Shown: one piece after another, positions 1 to 9,062 of the stretch
Layout: every line of letters starts with the position of its first letter
How positions within the stretch are numbered: the first letter of the stretch is position 1
Assembly: GCF_024168485.1 (NCBI RefSeq)
Contig: NZ_JALJVY010000007.1
Span: 124,001-188,000 of the forward strand
Length of the DNA stretch: 64,000 bases
Reading direction: 5' to 3'
Source of the DNA: Sphingobium sp. OAS761
GTDB lineage: Bacteria; Pseudomonadota; Alphaproteobacteria; Sphingomonadales; Sphingomonadaceae
The notes under the pieces: model-generated
The model's database searches: none
What the model was told of the DNA's origin: nothing
Seen by the model: only the letters and a program-made list of their open reading frames with translations
Program-made: the position numbers and the translations under genes

Positions 1-118
1 TCGTTCGAATGTCGGAATCAATCCACCGGAGAGGCCTTGCGTTGCGCGGAAAGATCATGGTCGTAGAACCGTGCACGCCAAGGAGCCGCCGACCGTGACC
101 GACCAACCTGCGGATGAT

Positions 119-1033
119 TTATGTCCGCGTGTCGCGGCGGACCAGACGCAGTTCGCTGACGACGACCGCAGCGACGATGAGGACGCCGCCCAGCAGGGAT
201 GAAGGCGGCATCCGGTCGCCGGCGACGCGGCCGACGATGCCCGCCCAGACCGGCTCGCCGGCATAGATCAGCGTCGCGCGGGTCGGCGACACGCTTCGCT
301 GCGCCCAGTTCATGACGAGCTGGATCAGCGTGGTCGCGGCGCCCAGCCCGCAGGCCGCCAGCAATATATAGGGGGACAAAGGCGGGATCGCCTCCCCCGC
401 CGGCACCATCGAAGCGAAGCACAGAAACGACGTCACCGTCAGTTGGACCAGCGTCACGCGCACCACGTCGACCGTGCCGGCCCACAGGCTGATGAAGATG
501 ATCTCCAGCGCGATCGCGACGGTGCTGACCAGGGTCAGCGTTTCGCCCCACCCCAGCCCGATGCCGCTGCGCGGCCCCGCGATCAGCATCAGTCCCGCGA
601 GCGCGAGTGCGACGCCGGCCCAGCTTGCAAGACGCGGCGGGCGCCGAAGGATTGCCCATTGGAGCACCGGCACCAGCGGCACATAGGCCGCCGTGATGAA
701 GGCAGAGGTGGAGCTGGATATGCTGCGAAGCCCCCAGGCCTGGAGCGCATAGCCGCCGAAGATGCCCAGCCCGATCACCGCGCCCGCGCGCAGTTCGCGC
801 CAGGTCAAACCGCGCAAGACGGGCCATGCCAGGGGCAAGGCGACAAGGGCGGCTGTACCGAAACGCAGGCCTACGAAGAACAGCGGGCCGGACGCGCGCA
901 TTGCAACGTGCACGATCAGGAAAGTGCCGCCCCACAACATGGTCACGCCGATCAGCGCCATTTCCGGCCGGCCGATCATCCATGGTCCGTCGGTCACCCG
1001 TTCGGGAAGCTGGGGCGGAAGCGCGGAGTCCAT
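119..1033 (-). CDS. EamA/DMT-family inner-membrane transporter
   Basis: 304 aa. The protein has the ten hydrophobic segments and internal two-fold repeat of the drug/metabolite transporter superfamily. The first half opens with MALIGVTMLWGGTFLIVH and the second EamA repeat starts near residue 150 with WGETLTLVSTVAIALEI. It should sit in the inner membrane and export a small metabolite; the substrate cannot be read from sequence. The ATG at 1033 gives a short cytoplasmic leader before the first helix, as is usual in the family. It is the last of three minus-strand genes; the nearest regulator is the MarR gene at 1502-2017, though the lipoprotein gene lies between. Family assignment is solid, substrate unknown. 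Confidence 0.9.
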   Translation of the reverse strand: MDSALPPQLPERVTDGPWMIGRPEMALIGVTMLWGGTFLIVHVAMRASGPLFFVGLRFGTAALVALPLAWPVLRGLTWRELRAGAVIGLGIFGGYALQAWGLRSISSSTSAFITAAYVPLVPVLQWAILRRPPRLASWAGVALALAGLMLIAGPRSGIGLGWGETLTLVSTVAIALEIIFISLWAGTVDVVRVTLVQLTVTSFLCFASMVPAGEAIPPLSPYILLAACGLGAATTLIQLVMNWAQRSVSPTRATLIYAGEPVWAGIVGRVAGDRMPPSSLLGGVLIVAAVVVSELRLVRRDTRT

Positions 1034-1116
1034 TGCCGCCGCCTATGGATCGTGCAGGCGTCGGTCAAGACGGGGCAAGCGGGGCGGCGCGTCCGCGCGC
1101 GCCGCCCATGCCATCA

Positions 1117-1431
1117 TCAGTCGTTCTTCAGGTCGGTGCCCGCATCCTGAAGGGCATCGCCCATGTCGCGCTTGGCTTCCTGACCTTCCCGCCGGGCATC
1201 GGCGGCGGCATTGTCCGTCGCATCGCCGACACGATCCGCGCCATTGTCGATGGCGCGACCTGCGTCGTCCAGGCCGTTGCCGATCGCATCACCCGCGTCA
1301 TCGACGGCGCGGCTCATATCGTTGCCGATGGAGGAGCCGGTATTTTCGAGATTATCCTGCGTTTTTTCCGAACAGGCGGACAGGCCGGTGGCGGCCAGGA
1401 TCGCCATTCCGGCGAGGATGGGCATGCGCAT
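1117..1431 (-). CDS. small Ala/Asp-rich lipoprotein of unknown function
   Basis: 104 aa. The N-terminus is a typical lipoprotein signal, with a hydrophobic stretch of about 15 residues ending in the lipobox LSAC (Cys20), so the mature protein should be lipid-anchored in the envelope. The rest is low-complexity and acidic, built from loose repeats of the type DDAGDAIGNGLDDAGRAID. It is probably an amphipathic helix or disordered, resembling small entericidin-like or YtxH-like sphingomonad lipoproteins. No catalytic motif is visible. A second ATG two codons in could also start the gene. The function is not recognised; I am confident in the reading frame and signal, not in any role. Confidence 0.75.
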   Translation of the reverse strand: MRMPILAGMAILAATGLSACSEKTQDNLENTGSSIGNDMSRAVDDAGDAIGNGLDDAGRAIDNGADRVGDATDNAAADARREGQEAKRDMGDALQDAGTDLKND

Positions 1432-1501
1432 GAAGCTACCTCTCTATCGTTGCATGGAGAGGGACAAGCGCGGGAAAGCCGATAAAGTTGCGTGCGGGAA
1501 A

Positions 1502-2017
1502 CTACCGGCCGTGCAGGCCGAACACCATCGACCGGTCCGATTCGGGGATCAGCCCTTCCAGAACCCGCCAGAATCCTGTCACCGACCCCTGCCCCGCCTG
1601 GGCATAGGCAGCGGCCATTTTTTCCCGCAAGGCGCGGAAGAGATCGGCCTCGAGCGCCTGCCCGGACGGGCTGAGCCGCAGCAGCTTCTGCCGGCGGTCG
1701 CTCGTCCCCGTGCGCGTTTCTATGTAGCCGCGCTCGATCAGGTCGTTGAGTACGCGGCCCAGCGACTGTTTGGTGATTGCCAGCAAGGCCAGCAATTCCT
1801 TCACCGTCAGGTCCGGCTGGCGCGAGATGAAGTAGAGCGCACGATGATGCGCCCGCCCCAATCCCTGCGCCGACAGCCCCTCATCGATCGACCGGGTGAG
1901 CGCGCCATAGCCGAAATACAGCATCTCTATCCCGCGCCTTATCTCGTCCTCGCGCAGGAAAAGCGGCGACGCCGGGGCGATCTGCGCAGGGGTTGGAGAA
2001 GAAGAGGATGCAGACAT
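1502..2017 (-). CDS. MarR-family winged-helix transcriptional regulator
   Basis: 171 aa from the chosen start. The winged-helix core is clear: LTVKELLALLAITKQSLGRV is the helix-turn-helix, followed by LNDLIERGYIETRTGTSDRR, which includes the DxR wing typical of MarR proteins (SDRRQKLLRLS). Such proteins act as dimeric repressors or activators that respond to small ligands. The reading frame opens 12 codons further upstream at 2053, but the ATG at 2017 is preceded by a GGAACG ribosome site, so I prefer it. The gene lies upstream of the lipoprotein and EamA exporter on the same strand. Control of the exporter is an inference from position only. Confidence 0.85.
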   Translation of the reverse strand: MSASSSSPTPAQIAPASPLFLREDEIRRGIEMLYFGYGALTRSIDEGLSAQGLGRAHHRALYFISRQPDLTVKELLALLAITKQSLGRVLNDLIERGYIETRTGTSDRRQKLLRLSPSGQALEADLFRALREKMAAAYAQAGQGSVTGFWRVLEGLIPESDRSMVFGLHGR

Positions 2018-2142
2018 GGCCGGTATCGTTCCAAGCAAGCGGGAAGCGGCCATATTGACGCCACGAAACTGCGATGACTAGGCTTTCCTTTCGCCGATAT
2101 GACGTTATATGGCGGTCCTCGCCGGGCTCGGACCGGCTCTGC

Positions 2143-2217
2143 TGGGGCGTAGCCAAGCGGTAAGGCAGCGGTTTTTGGTACCGCCATGCGCAGGTTCGAA
2201 TCCTGCCGCCCCAGCCA
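2143..2217 (+). tRNA. tRNA-Gln (anticodon TTG)
   Basis: Full cloverleaf. The acceptor stem TGGGGCG pairs with CGCCCCA. The anticodon arm GCGGT/ACCGC encloses a seven-base loop with TTG at positions 34-36. The T-arm has the GGTTCGAATCC-type sequence. Discriminator G and an encoded CCA close the gene. It stands alone between the MarR gene and the debranching-enzyme gene. Confidence 0.95.
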
Positions 2218-2261
2218 GACATGTCGGCAATCGATACGACATCCGCGTTACGCTGTCGCCG

Positions 2262-4478
2262 TCAGGCGATGGTGACGACCTGCGCCTCTCCGCTCCGCCC
2301 CATGGGCTTGACCACGGCCTTGCCCGCCATCCGGTCGAGCGCGACGTCGATCCGCGCATTGCCGACACTCAGTCCCTTGAGCAGCAACGTTCCCAGAAAT
2401 TCGGGCAGCACGGGCTGTTCGAGGCACAGGCGTTTTTCATCGACCTGGATCGACAGCCCAAGGCAGGACTGCACCAGGGAAAGCGGTGCTCCGGCCGCCC
2501 AGGCCTGCGGCGAACAGGCAACGGGATAAAAGGTCGGACCCATCGCCCGGCGCCGGGGAAATCCGCAGAAGAGTTCGGGCAACCGGCGCAGATCGACATA
2601 GCTTGCAGCGGCGACCAGCCCTTCGAATATCCGCGCGGCTTCCTCCCGATAGCCGTAGCGCGCGAAACCGGCCGCGATCATGGCATTGTCGTGCGGCCAT
2701 ATCGACCCATTGTGATAGCTCATCGGATTGTAGCGCGCCTCGGTCGAGGCGATGGTGCGGATGCCCCAACCGGAAAAGGAGGCCGGCGCCATCAGGGTGC
2801 GAACGACGGCATCGGCACGGCTGGTCTTTGCAAGGCCGGTGAACAGCACATGCCCGGCATTGGACGAACGCACGCGGCATGGCTTCTTCGCGCCGTCGAG
2901 CGCCAGCACATAGGTTCCGAGGTCCGCATCGAAAAAGGCGGCGTCGAAGCGTTCCCGGAGGTCCCGGGCCCTGTCCAGATAGGCTGCGGAACCGGCAGCG
3001 TCGCCCAGCCTGGCGAGGATCGTCGCGATGCCATGCCATGCGCCGTAGACATAAGCCTGCACCTCGGCGATCGCGATCGGTCCCGACGCCAGCGAACCGT
3101 CGGCGTGAAAGACGGAATCATGGCTGTCCTTCCACCCCTGGTTCTGGAGCCCCTGGTCGGTGTGACGGCCATATTCGACGAAGCCGTCGCCATCGCGATC
3201 ACCGTAACGGTCGATCCATTCCAGCGCGCCATGCAATTGCGGCAGGATGCTTTCGACGAACGCTAGGTCGCCGGTTCTTTCCAGATAGGCGCTGGCCAGC
3301 ATGACGAACAGCGGCGTGGAATCGATACTGCCGTAATAATGCCGGAACGGCACTTCGCCCAGTTCGGCCATTTCACCGTGGCGCACCTCGTGCAGGATCT
3401 TGCCGGGTTCGGCGTCGGCGGCGGCGTCGAAACTGGTCGCCTGATGCGCGGCGAGATAGCCGAGCACGCCGCGTCCGATTTCCGGGTCGAGCCAGAGCGT
3501 CTGTAGCGCGGTGATCAGCGCATCTCGGCCGAAAACCGTGCTGAACCAGGGAATGCCGGCATAGGGATAGGGTCCGTAGGCCGTCTGGGTCGACAGCATC
3601 GCGATGTCCGCGATCGACCGCCCCGCAATTTCGTTGAACAGATCGTTGGTCGACCGGATGCTGGCGGCGCGCGCGCGCGCTTCCTTCATATCCTCCATCG
3701 CCTCGCGCAGCGATTTCAGGAAATGCCGCGACAGGCTGGATTCCTCCTCGGGGCGATAACAGCTGATCTGAATGAAAATCGCGCGGCGCTGCCCCGGATC
3801 GAGATGGAGTTGGAACCGTGCCTGTCGCTCGGACAATGTGGCGGGGCGAGGATCGAACCGCAGATGCGTCACCCGCTCCTGCCCGTCGCGGCCGAGATAG
3901 GTGAGTTCCGCCGCGGCCTCGGTAAGGCGCGGCTCCCCCATTTCGCCCCGGCGCAACCGGGTCATGCCGCGCACTTCGAAAAGGTCGGAGAAATCGGCCG
4001 CGAAGGCGATACCGATTTCCACCTGGCGGGCCTGGCTGTCGAAGTTGCGGACGGTGATCCGTTCATAGACCGCGCCGTCCCGCAGGAACCGGGTGCGACG
4101 CAGATGGATGAGGTCATGTTCCACCGCGACCCGGCCATCGTCCCCCATGAAGTCGGGATTGGCCAGGTCGCAGGTCAGTGTCGCATTGTCGTCGCGCAAC
4201 GCCGAACTCAGCAGGATGGGACGCAGGCCGTTTACCGTCAGGTACAGGTGGGAAAGGTGCCGCGTATCCCGATGGTAGAGCCCCTCCGGACTGCCCGGAC
4301 CCGCGATCGCGTCGCCGCTGTGATCGAACACGGCGAAGCTGTCGCCGTGCTTGAGCGTGCGCGGGCGCCGCTCGTGCAGCGACGCTGTGGCGGGAATGAA
4401 GAATTGGGTCTGCGCCTGGGACAGCATCTGGCCCGGATCTAGCGGCCGCGCCTCCGGAACGGGCTTGGCAAGTGACAT
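2262..4478 (-). CDS. amylo-alpha-1,6-glucosidase / glycogen-debranching-type protein
   Basis: 738 aa. The N-terminal third is the beta-rich glycogen-debranching N-terminal domain (HGDSFAVFDHSGDA, EGLYHRDTRHLS). The rest is an (alpha/alpha)6-barrel glycosidase domain, with PWFSTVFGRDALITAL, YYGSIDSTPLFVML, WKDSHDSVFHADG and YHNGSIWPHDNAMI as the conserved stretches lining the active site. Family members are annotated as acting on alpha-1,6 branches of glycogen-like glucans or on related oligosaccharides; exact substrates are poorly established. It lies 14 nt downstream of the GT4 gene, so the pair is very likely cotranscribed and used in the same glucan or glycoside pathway. No signal peptide, so cytoplasmic. 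Confidence 0.88.
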   Translation of the reverse strand: MSLAKPVPEARPLDPGQMLSQAQTQFFIPATASLHERRPRTLKHGDSFAVFDHSGDAIAGPGSPEGLYHRDTRHLSHLYLTVNGLRPILLSSALRDDNATLTCDLANPDFMGDDGRVAVEHDLIHLRRTRFLRDGAVYERITVRNFDSQARQVEIGIAFAADFSDLFEVRGMTRLRRGEMGEPRLTEAAAELTYLGRDGQERVTHLRFDPRPATLSERQARFQLHLDPGQRRAIFIQISCYRPEEESSLSRHFLKSLREAMEDMKEARARAASIRSTNDLFNEIAGRSIADIAMLSTQTAYGPYPYAGIPWFSTVFGRDALITALQTLWLDPEIGRGVLGYLAAHQATSFDAAADAEPGKILHEVRHGEMAELGEVPFRHYYGSIDSTPLFVMLASAYLERTGDLAFVESILPQLHGALEWIDRYGDRDGDGFVEYGRHTDQGLQNQGWKDSHDSVFHADGSLASGPIAIAEVQAYVYGAWHGIATILARLGDAAGSAAYLDRARDLRERFDAAFFDADLGTYVLALDGAKKPCRVRSSNAGHVLFTGLAKTSRADAVVRTLMAPASFSGWGIRTIASTEARYNPMSYHNGSIWPHDNAMIAAGFARYGYREEAARIFEGLVAAASYVDLRRLPELFCGFPRRRAMGPTFYPVACSPQAWAAGAPLSLVQSCLGLSIQVDEKRLCLEQPVLPEFLGTLLLKGLSVGNARIDVALDRMAGKAVVKPMGRSGEAQVVTIA

Positions 4479-4492
4479 GGCGATACCCTCTT

Positions 4493-5587
4493 TTATCCGA
4501 CGACCTGAAGTTCCGCCCCCTCTCCGCGCATCCGGCGCAAGCGCGCCGCCTCCGTACGGGCACCGGGAAGAGCATGATACAGGTTAACATAATCCATCGC
4601 CATTCGTTCCGCGGTAAAACGTGTATCAAATGCTGCGCGGACGCCGATGCGGCTGAGGTTGCCCAGATGCCTGACCGCCTCGACCGCCTCATCCTCGCTA
4701 TCGACGATGAACCCTGAAACGCCGTGTTCGACGACCTCCGGCACGGAACCGCAGCGGAATGCAATGACTGGGGTGGCGCAGGCCATCGCCTCTATCATCA
4801 CAAGGCCGAAAGGTTCGGGCCAGTCTATCGGGAACAGCAAGGCCCGGGCATTTCCGAGAAATTCCGCCTTCTGCTGTTCGCTGATTTCGCCCACAAATTC
4901 CACATTGGGGTTGTCGGCGACAAGGGGGGCAATTTCCGCGTCCCAATAGCCCCGGTCGACATTGTCGATTTTGGCCGCGATCTTGAGCGGCAGGCCGGCG
5001 CGCGCGGCTATGCGAATGGCCCGGTCAGGCCGTTTTTCCGGAGAGATGCGCCCCAGAAACGCGAGATAGCCGTCATCACTTGCAAATTTGGGGCGAAGCA
5101 GGTTTCCGGGCAGGCCATGATAGATCGTCCCGGCCCAGTTCACCGGCGGCATCGGTGCGCGCTGATGGTCCGATATCGACACCAGGCTGTGATCGGCGAA
5201 CCGGCGATAGAGTGGCGGCAAGTCCGGCAGGTCCAGGCGACCGTGCAGCGTGGTGACTGTCCGCCCGACGAAATCGCGCACCAGCGGCATATGGATGACG
5301 TCGATGTGAAAATGCAGCGCGTCGAACTCATCCGCCCGACGCTGCACTTCGTCCAGCAGGATCATGTGATAGGGAATGGTGTCGCGGACGTCGGGGTTAA
5401 GCCGCAGCGCCACGTCGGTAATCGGCACCAGTTCGGCGCTCGTGACGGAATCGCCGCTGGCGAACAGCGTGACGTCATGGCCCTGCCGCACCAGTTCCTC
5501 GGTCAGGTAGGACACGATCCTTTCCGTGCCGCCATAGAGTTTCGGAGGGACGCTTTCAGCCAGCGGGGCAATCTGCGCGATCTTCAT
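4493..5587 (-). CDS. GT4-family glycosyltransferase
   Basis: 364 aa, GT-B fold. The N-terminal acceptor domain opens with MKIAQIAPLAESVPPKLYGG, containing the glycine-rich YGGTER loop. The nucleotide-sugar domain has the phosphate-binding Arg/Lys (LGRISPEK, about 179-186) and the EX7E motif EPFGLVMIE (about 258-266). It transfers a sugar from a nucleotide donor with retention of configuration. Operon context with the downstream debranching-type enzyme suggests alpha-glucan or glucoside metabolism, which is inferred. The ATG at 5587 is the natural start, directly before the first beta strand. An FNR-like palindrome lies about 110 nt upstream. Confidence 0.9.
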   Translation of the reverse strand: MKIAQIAPLAESVPPKLYGGTERIVSYLTEELVRQGHDVTLFASGDSVTSAELVPITDVALRLNPDVRDTIPYHMILLDEVQRRADEFDALHFHIDVIHMPLVRDFVGRTVTTLHGRLDLPDLPPLYRRFADHSLVSISDHQRAPMPPVNWAGTIYHGLPGNLLRPKFASDDGYLAFLGRISPEKRPDRAIRIAARAGLPLKIAAKIDNVDRGYWDAEIAPLVADNPNVEFVGEISEQQKAEFLGNARALLFPIDWPEPFGLVMIEAMACATPVIAFRCGSVPEVVEHGVSGFIVDSEDEAVEAVRHLGNLSRIGVRAAFDTRFTAERMAMDYVNLYHALPGARTEAARLRRMRGEGAELQVVG

Positions 5588-6012
5588 AGGGAAATCTCTC
5601 CATCAAATATCCGATGGCCGATCCCCCCTCGCGGCAGCGGCTCTGACTAAAATCTCCGGTGTGAAACTGGTTGCACGCGGGGTGCCGACAAAATTTTGCC
5701 CCAGATCAAGATACATATCAGACGCGTCCCGTTGCACCGGACAGGTCAAGGCGGACGATCGGCTTGGGCTCAAGATCGCCCATGGCGGATTTTGGCACGA
5801 GGCCATTGCCTTCCGTTCCCCGCGTCGGCTCCAGGCGCGCGAGGCCCGCCTGATCAAACCAAGGGCATAGGGGCCTGGTTCCGCCCTAACTGTCGGAATT
5901 TCCGCACGACCGGCGCGCGCTTTGGACAATGGTGCCGCAACCCCGGAACTGCGCACGCGACGGAAGCGGAGAAAGCGCGTTTCCCCGGCACACCGGGATT
6001 GCGCATTTGCGA
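5588..6012. other. 425-nt intergenic stretch without a supported gene
   Basis: No reading frame here has family resemblance or a good ribosome site. The short frames on both strands look like chance openings in GC-rich DNA. The stretch carries the leader and promoter of the GT4/debranching pair, including the FNR-like palindrome at 5696-5709, and the 3' flank of the GGDEF-EAL gene. Confidence 0.5.
5696..5709 (-). promoter_or_regulatory. FNR/Crp-type operator-like palindrome
   Basis: Read on the minus strand the site is TTGATCTGGGGCAA: a perfect TTGAT half-site, four spacer bases and a GGCAA half against the consensus ATCAA. It lies about 110 nt upstream of the GT4 start and is oriented to serve that operon. 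It would suggest oxygen- or redox-dependent control of glucan metabolism. One half-site is imperfect, so this is a suggestion only. Confidence 0.35.
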
Positions 6013-8325
6013 TCAGGCGGCCTTGCGTTCGCCATCCAGCCTTTGCAGCAACCCCGCCACGTCGCCCGCGGGGATCGGCTTGCTGAACAGATAGCCCTGG
6101 ATCTGACCGCATCCTTCGGCCCGCAAAATGTCGAGCTGGTCGCTATTTTCGACGCCTTCGGCCGTGGTTTCGATGCCCAGTGCGTCGGCCAGCGTCGTGA
6201 TGGCGCGGATGATCGCAGTTGCGCCATCATGGGCCAGCAGGTCGACGATGAAGCTGCGATCGATCTTCAGCTTGTCGAAGGGAAAACTGCGCAGATAGCT
6301 GAGCGAGGAATAGCCCGTTCCGAAATCGTCGAGCGCCACGCGCACGCCCAGCGAGCGGAGGGAATGAAGCGATGCCAATGTCGCCTCGACATTGTCGATG
6401 AACAGGCTTTCGGTAATCTCCAGCTCCAGCCGCTGCGGCGCCAGACCCGAGCGGGCGAGCCCCTGCATCACGATGGCGTTGAGGGTCGCGCTTCGGAACT
6501 GGACCGGTGAGACGTTGACGGCGATCCGGATATCGTCCGGCCAGGTCACCGCAACCCGGCATGCCTCGTGGATCACCCACTCACCGATGGGGATGATGAG
6601 GCCCGTCTCCTCCGCCAGCGGTATGAAATCGATCGGGGACACCATGCCGCGCGTGGGATGGTTCCACCGCAGCAGGGCCTCGAATGCCGTAACCCGGTTC
6701 TGGGAAAGCCCGAAGAGCGGCTGGAAATGCAACGTCAGCTCGCCGTTGCGCAGCGCATCGTGAAGGTCGACCTCCATGGCACGGCGCGCCTGGGCTTCGG
6801 CATCCATCGCGCTTTCGAAGAAGCGATGGCTGCCCTTGCCGTCATGCTTGGCGCGATACAGGGCCAGATCCGCATTTTTGAGCAGCGACGTCGCATCCTC
6901 CCCATCCTGCGGCGCGAGCGCTATGCCGACGCTGGTGCCCGCCACGATGCGGTGGCCGTTGACCTGAAAGGGCCGTGAAAGCGCATTGACGATCGCGCGC
7001 CCGGTCTGGTCGGCGGCGCCCACACCATCCGTCACGATGATCGCAAATTCGTCGCCGCCAAGGCGCGCGACGAAGCCGGTCGGACATGTTTCGGCGAGGC
7101 GAAGGGCGACTTCGCACAGCAAGGCGTCGCCGGTCGGGTGACCCAGCGTATCGTTCACCGACTTGAAATTGTCGAGGTCGAGGCAGAACAGCACGAAGGC
7201 GTCGTTGCGCTGAAGCGACAAGGCGATCTGTTCGCGCAGCAGCGCCCGATTGGCGAGCCCCGTCAACCCGTCATGAAACGCCATATGCGCAATCTGGCGC
7301 TCCCGTTCCTCCACGGCGTTCACCATGCGGTTGAAGCTGCGCGCCAATTGCCCGATTTCGTCACGGGTCTCCACCCTTACCTCGGCATGCTCGCCCGAGC
7401 TGACCTTGCGGGCCGCAATTTCCAGGGCGACGATAGGTCGCGCCAGATTGCGTGACATGACGTAGGCACCCCAGATCGCCAGCAAGGTGCCGATGACGCC
7501 AAAGGCAAGCAGCGCCGTCAGGATCGGGGAATAGGCGGCCATGGCGTGCGTCAGGCTATATTCCAGCACCAGCATCTGCGGGGCGGACCGGATCAGATTT
7601 TCCACCGGCCGCGCCTGTGCCAGCATCCGTTCGGTCCCGCGATCCCATTCGCGCGTCATCACCCGGTCATTTTGCGCCGTTTGCAATGCAACGGGCAGTT
7701 CACTGAGCGGCATCAACCGGGGGTGCAGGTCGATCGTGGAAAGGCGCGCCAGTTGTTGCAGGTCGGCCGTGCCCATATTCTTCGCAAAGACGACCCAGCC
7801 CAGCAACATGGGCGCGCGTACGGGAGAGGCCGCGACCATATGATTATGCGATCCCCATCGGGCGATGCCATGGTTCCGCCCTTCATCCAGGGCGTCGAAC
7901 AGCTGGCTGCTCTCCGTCGTGGTAAGTTCACCGATGTCGCCGGCCACGCTGCCGTCGACGCCGATGAACAGCGCATTGTCTATACCGAACCGCTGCTTAA
8001 GGCTGTCGAGCGCAGAGGCGACGGTCGGCGCGTCGCCCGTGCCGACGGCCGCGCGGAAGCCGAAATCGCTCGCAAGCACCGTGCCCGCCTGCTCCAACTG
8101 GCGGAACTGCAGCATCGTCATACGGTCGAACAGCGCGCTGCCGACCGTCATTTCCTGCCGTATGACCCCCTGCGCATAATGTTCGATGGCGTTGCGCGTG
8201 GCGAAGAGAGAGACCCCCATCACCGCGACGAACATCGCGCCATACAGCATCGTCATCTTGACCGTCAGGCCGGATGACAGGCGCAGGAGCTGGCGCCGCC
8301 AGCGCCGCTTCAGGCCGGCGAGCAT
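6013..8325 (-). CDS. membrane-bound GGDEF-EAL c-di-GMP synthase/phosphodiesterase with periplasmic sensor
   Basis: 770 aa. Order: first membrane helix (about 27-45), a periplasmic sensor of about 215 residues that looks like a Cache-type fold, second membrane helix (about 266-290), HAMP domain, GGDEF domain with intact GGDEF at about 424-428, and EAL domain starting with EALLRW near 550. The EAL domain keeps the catalytic residues I can check (NVSPVQF, ITESLF, DDFGTGYSSL, KLKIDRSFI, AEGVE, QGYLFSKP). There is no RxxD inhibitory site before GGDEF. It probably makes and/or degrades cyclic di-GMP in response to a periplasmic signal. The cupredoxin gene ends 5 nt before this ATG, so the two are cotranscribed. 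ATG 8325 is preferred over the TTG one codon upstream. Confidence 0.93.
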   Translation of the reverse strand: MLAGLKRRWRRQLLRLSSGLTVKMTMLYGAMFVAVMGVSLFATRNAIEHYAQGVIRQEMTVGSALFDRMTMLQFRQLEQAGTVLASDFGFRAAVGTGDAPTVASALDSLKQRFGIDNALFIGVDGSVAGDIGELTTTESSQLFDALDEGRNHGIARWGSHNHMVAASPVRAPMLLGWVVFAKNMGTADLQQLARLSTIDLHPRLMPLSELPVALQTAQNDRVMTREWDRGTERMLAQARPVENLIRSAPQMLVLEYSLTHAMAAYSPILTALLAFGVIGTLLAIWGAYVMSRNLARPIVALEIAARKVSSGEHAEVRVETRDEIGQLARSFNRMVNAVEERERQIAHMAFHDGLTGLANRALLREQIALSLQRNDAFVLFCLDLDNFKSVNDTLGHPTGDALLCEVALRLAETCPTGFVARLGGDEFAIIVTDGVGAADQTGRAIVNALSRPFQVNGHRIVAGTSVGIALAPQDGEDATSLLKNADLALYRAKHDGKGSHRFFESAMDAEAQARRAMEVDLHDALRNGELTLHFQPLFGLSQNRVTAFEALLRWNHPTRGMVSPIDFIPLAEETGLIIPIGEWVIHEACRVAVTWPDDIRIAVNVSPVQFRSATLNAIVMQGLARSGLAPQRLELEITESLFIDNVEATLASLHSLRSLGVRVALDDFGTGYSSLSYLRSFPFDKLKIDRSFIVDLLAHDGATAIIRAITTLADALGIETTAEGVENSDQLDILRAEGCGQIQGYLFSKPIPAGDVAGLLQRLDGERKAA

Positions 8326-8330
8326 CAAGA

Positions 8331-8954
8331 TCAGCTGCCCGCGCGCAGCGTTACGGTAGCCGTCCTGACGACGGGACCGCTGCCGGGGACAGGAACCAGC
8401 ACCAGCTGTTCATTATCCTTGCTCTTCATCATCGGGTGCCAGACCGTGACCTGTGCGGTGCCGGCCGCGAGGCCAGGGATGCGCACCTGTCCGTTGGCAC
8501 CCGTCTTCGCGGCGAACGGCGTGTCCACCACCTTGATGAAGCCGCTCATCTGATCGTGGATGTTGCACCCCAGCGCAACGGCGCCCGCCGTCTTGAAGGT
8601 GTAAGACCGGGTCTCATCCTTGCCGAACAGCTTGATTTCGAACTTGGCCGGCCTGGAAAAGGAATAGATGTGATGGCGGACCTTGTCATGATTGGGGAAG
8701 CGCACGGTCGCGCCGACCGGCACGATCAGGACATGTGGCTGGAAGGCAATATTCTCCTGAACCATCGTCGTGCCCCAGGGAAAACGGATCGGTCCCGCAG
8801 GAATCCCGCCGGCCGGCCGGACGGTGACGACCGCATCGCTGACGGGACGGCCTGCCGCATCGACGACGCGCAGATCGAGATCGCCCGCATGGGCCGGAGC
8901 CGTGCCGATAGCAAAGGCCGCGAACGATAGGGAGGCGATACGTAATTTTCGCAT
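8331..8954 (-). CDS. periplasmic cupredoxin-like protein (annotated elsewhere as methylamine utilization protein)
   Basis: 207 aa. Signal peptide with an AHA cleavage region near residue 23, then a cupredoxin beta-sandwich. Likely type I copper ligands are visible: FPNHDKVRHHIYSF (His94 or His95) and LGCNIHDQMSGF (Cys130, His133, Met136). A short carboxypeptidase-regulatory-like repeat follows (GANGQVRIPGLAAGTAQV). It should be a soluble periplasmic copper or electron-transfer protein. It is the first gene of the transcript leading into the GGDEF-EAL gene and is divergent from DUF3034 and the truncated hemoglobin. The methylamine label is inherited from family naming; nothing here points to methylamine metabolism. 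Confidence 0.85.
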   Translation of the reverse strand: MRKLRIASLSFAAFAIGTAPAHAGDLDLRVVDAAGRPVSDAVVTVRPAGGIPAGPIRFPWGTTMVQENIAFQPHVLIVPVGATVRFPNHDKVRHHIYSFSRPAKFEIKLFGKDETRSYTFKTAGAVALGCNIHDQMSGFIKVVDTPFAAKTGANGQVRIPGLAAGTAQVTVWHPMMKSKDNEQLVLVPVPGSGPVVRTATVTLRAGS

Positions 8955-9062
8955 AAGCGATGCAGATAGCGGTGAACGATAAATAAATGCTTAGTCCGGC
9001 ATCAACGCACGCCCGCCACATTCTAACCGGGAATTAACCAAGACCGGCTATCCCCCGGCGCC

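Noticed and set aside
1..118. Possible gene at the left edge
   Set aside because: Only short frames without recognisable protein or ribosome site; nothing can be supported.
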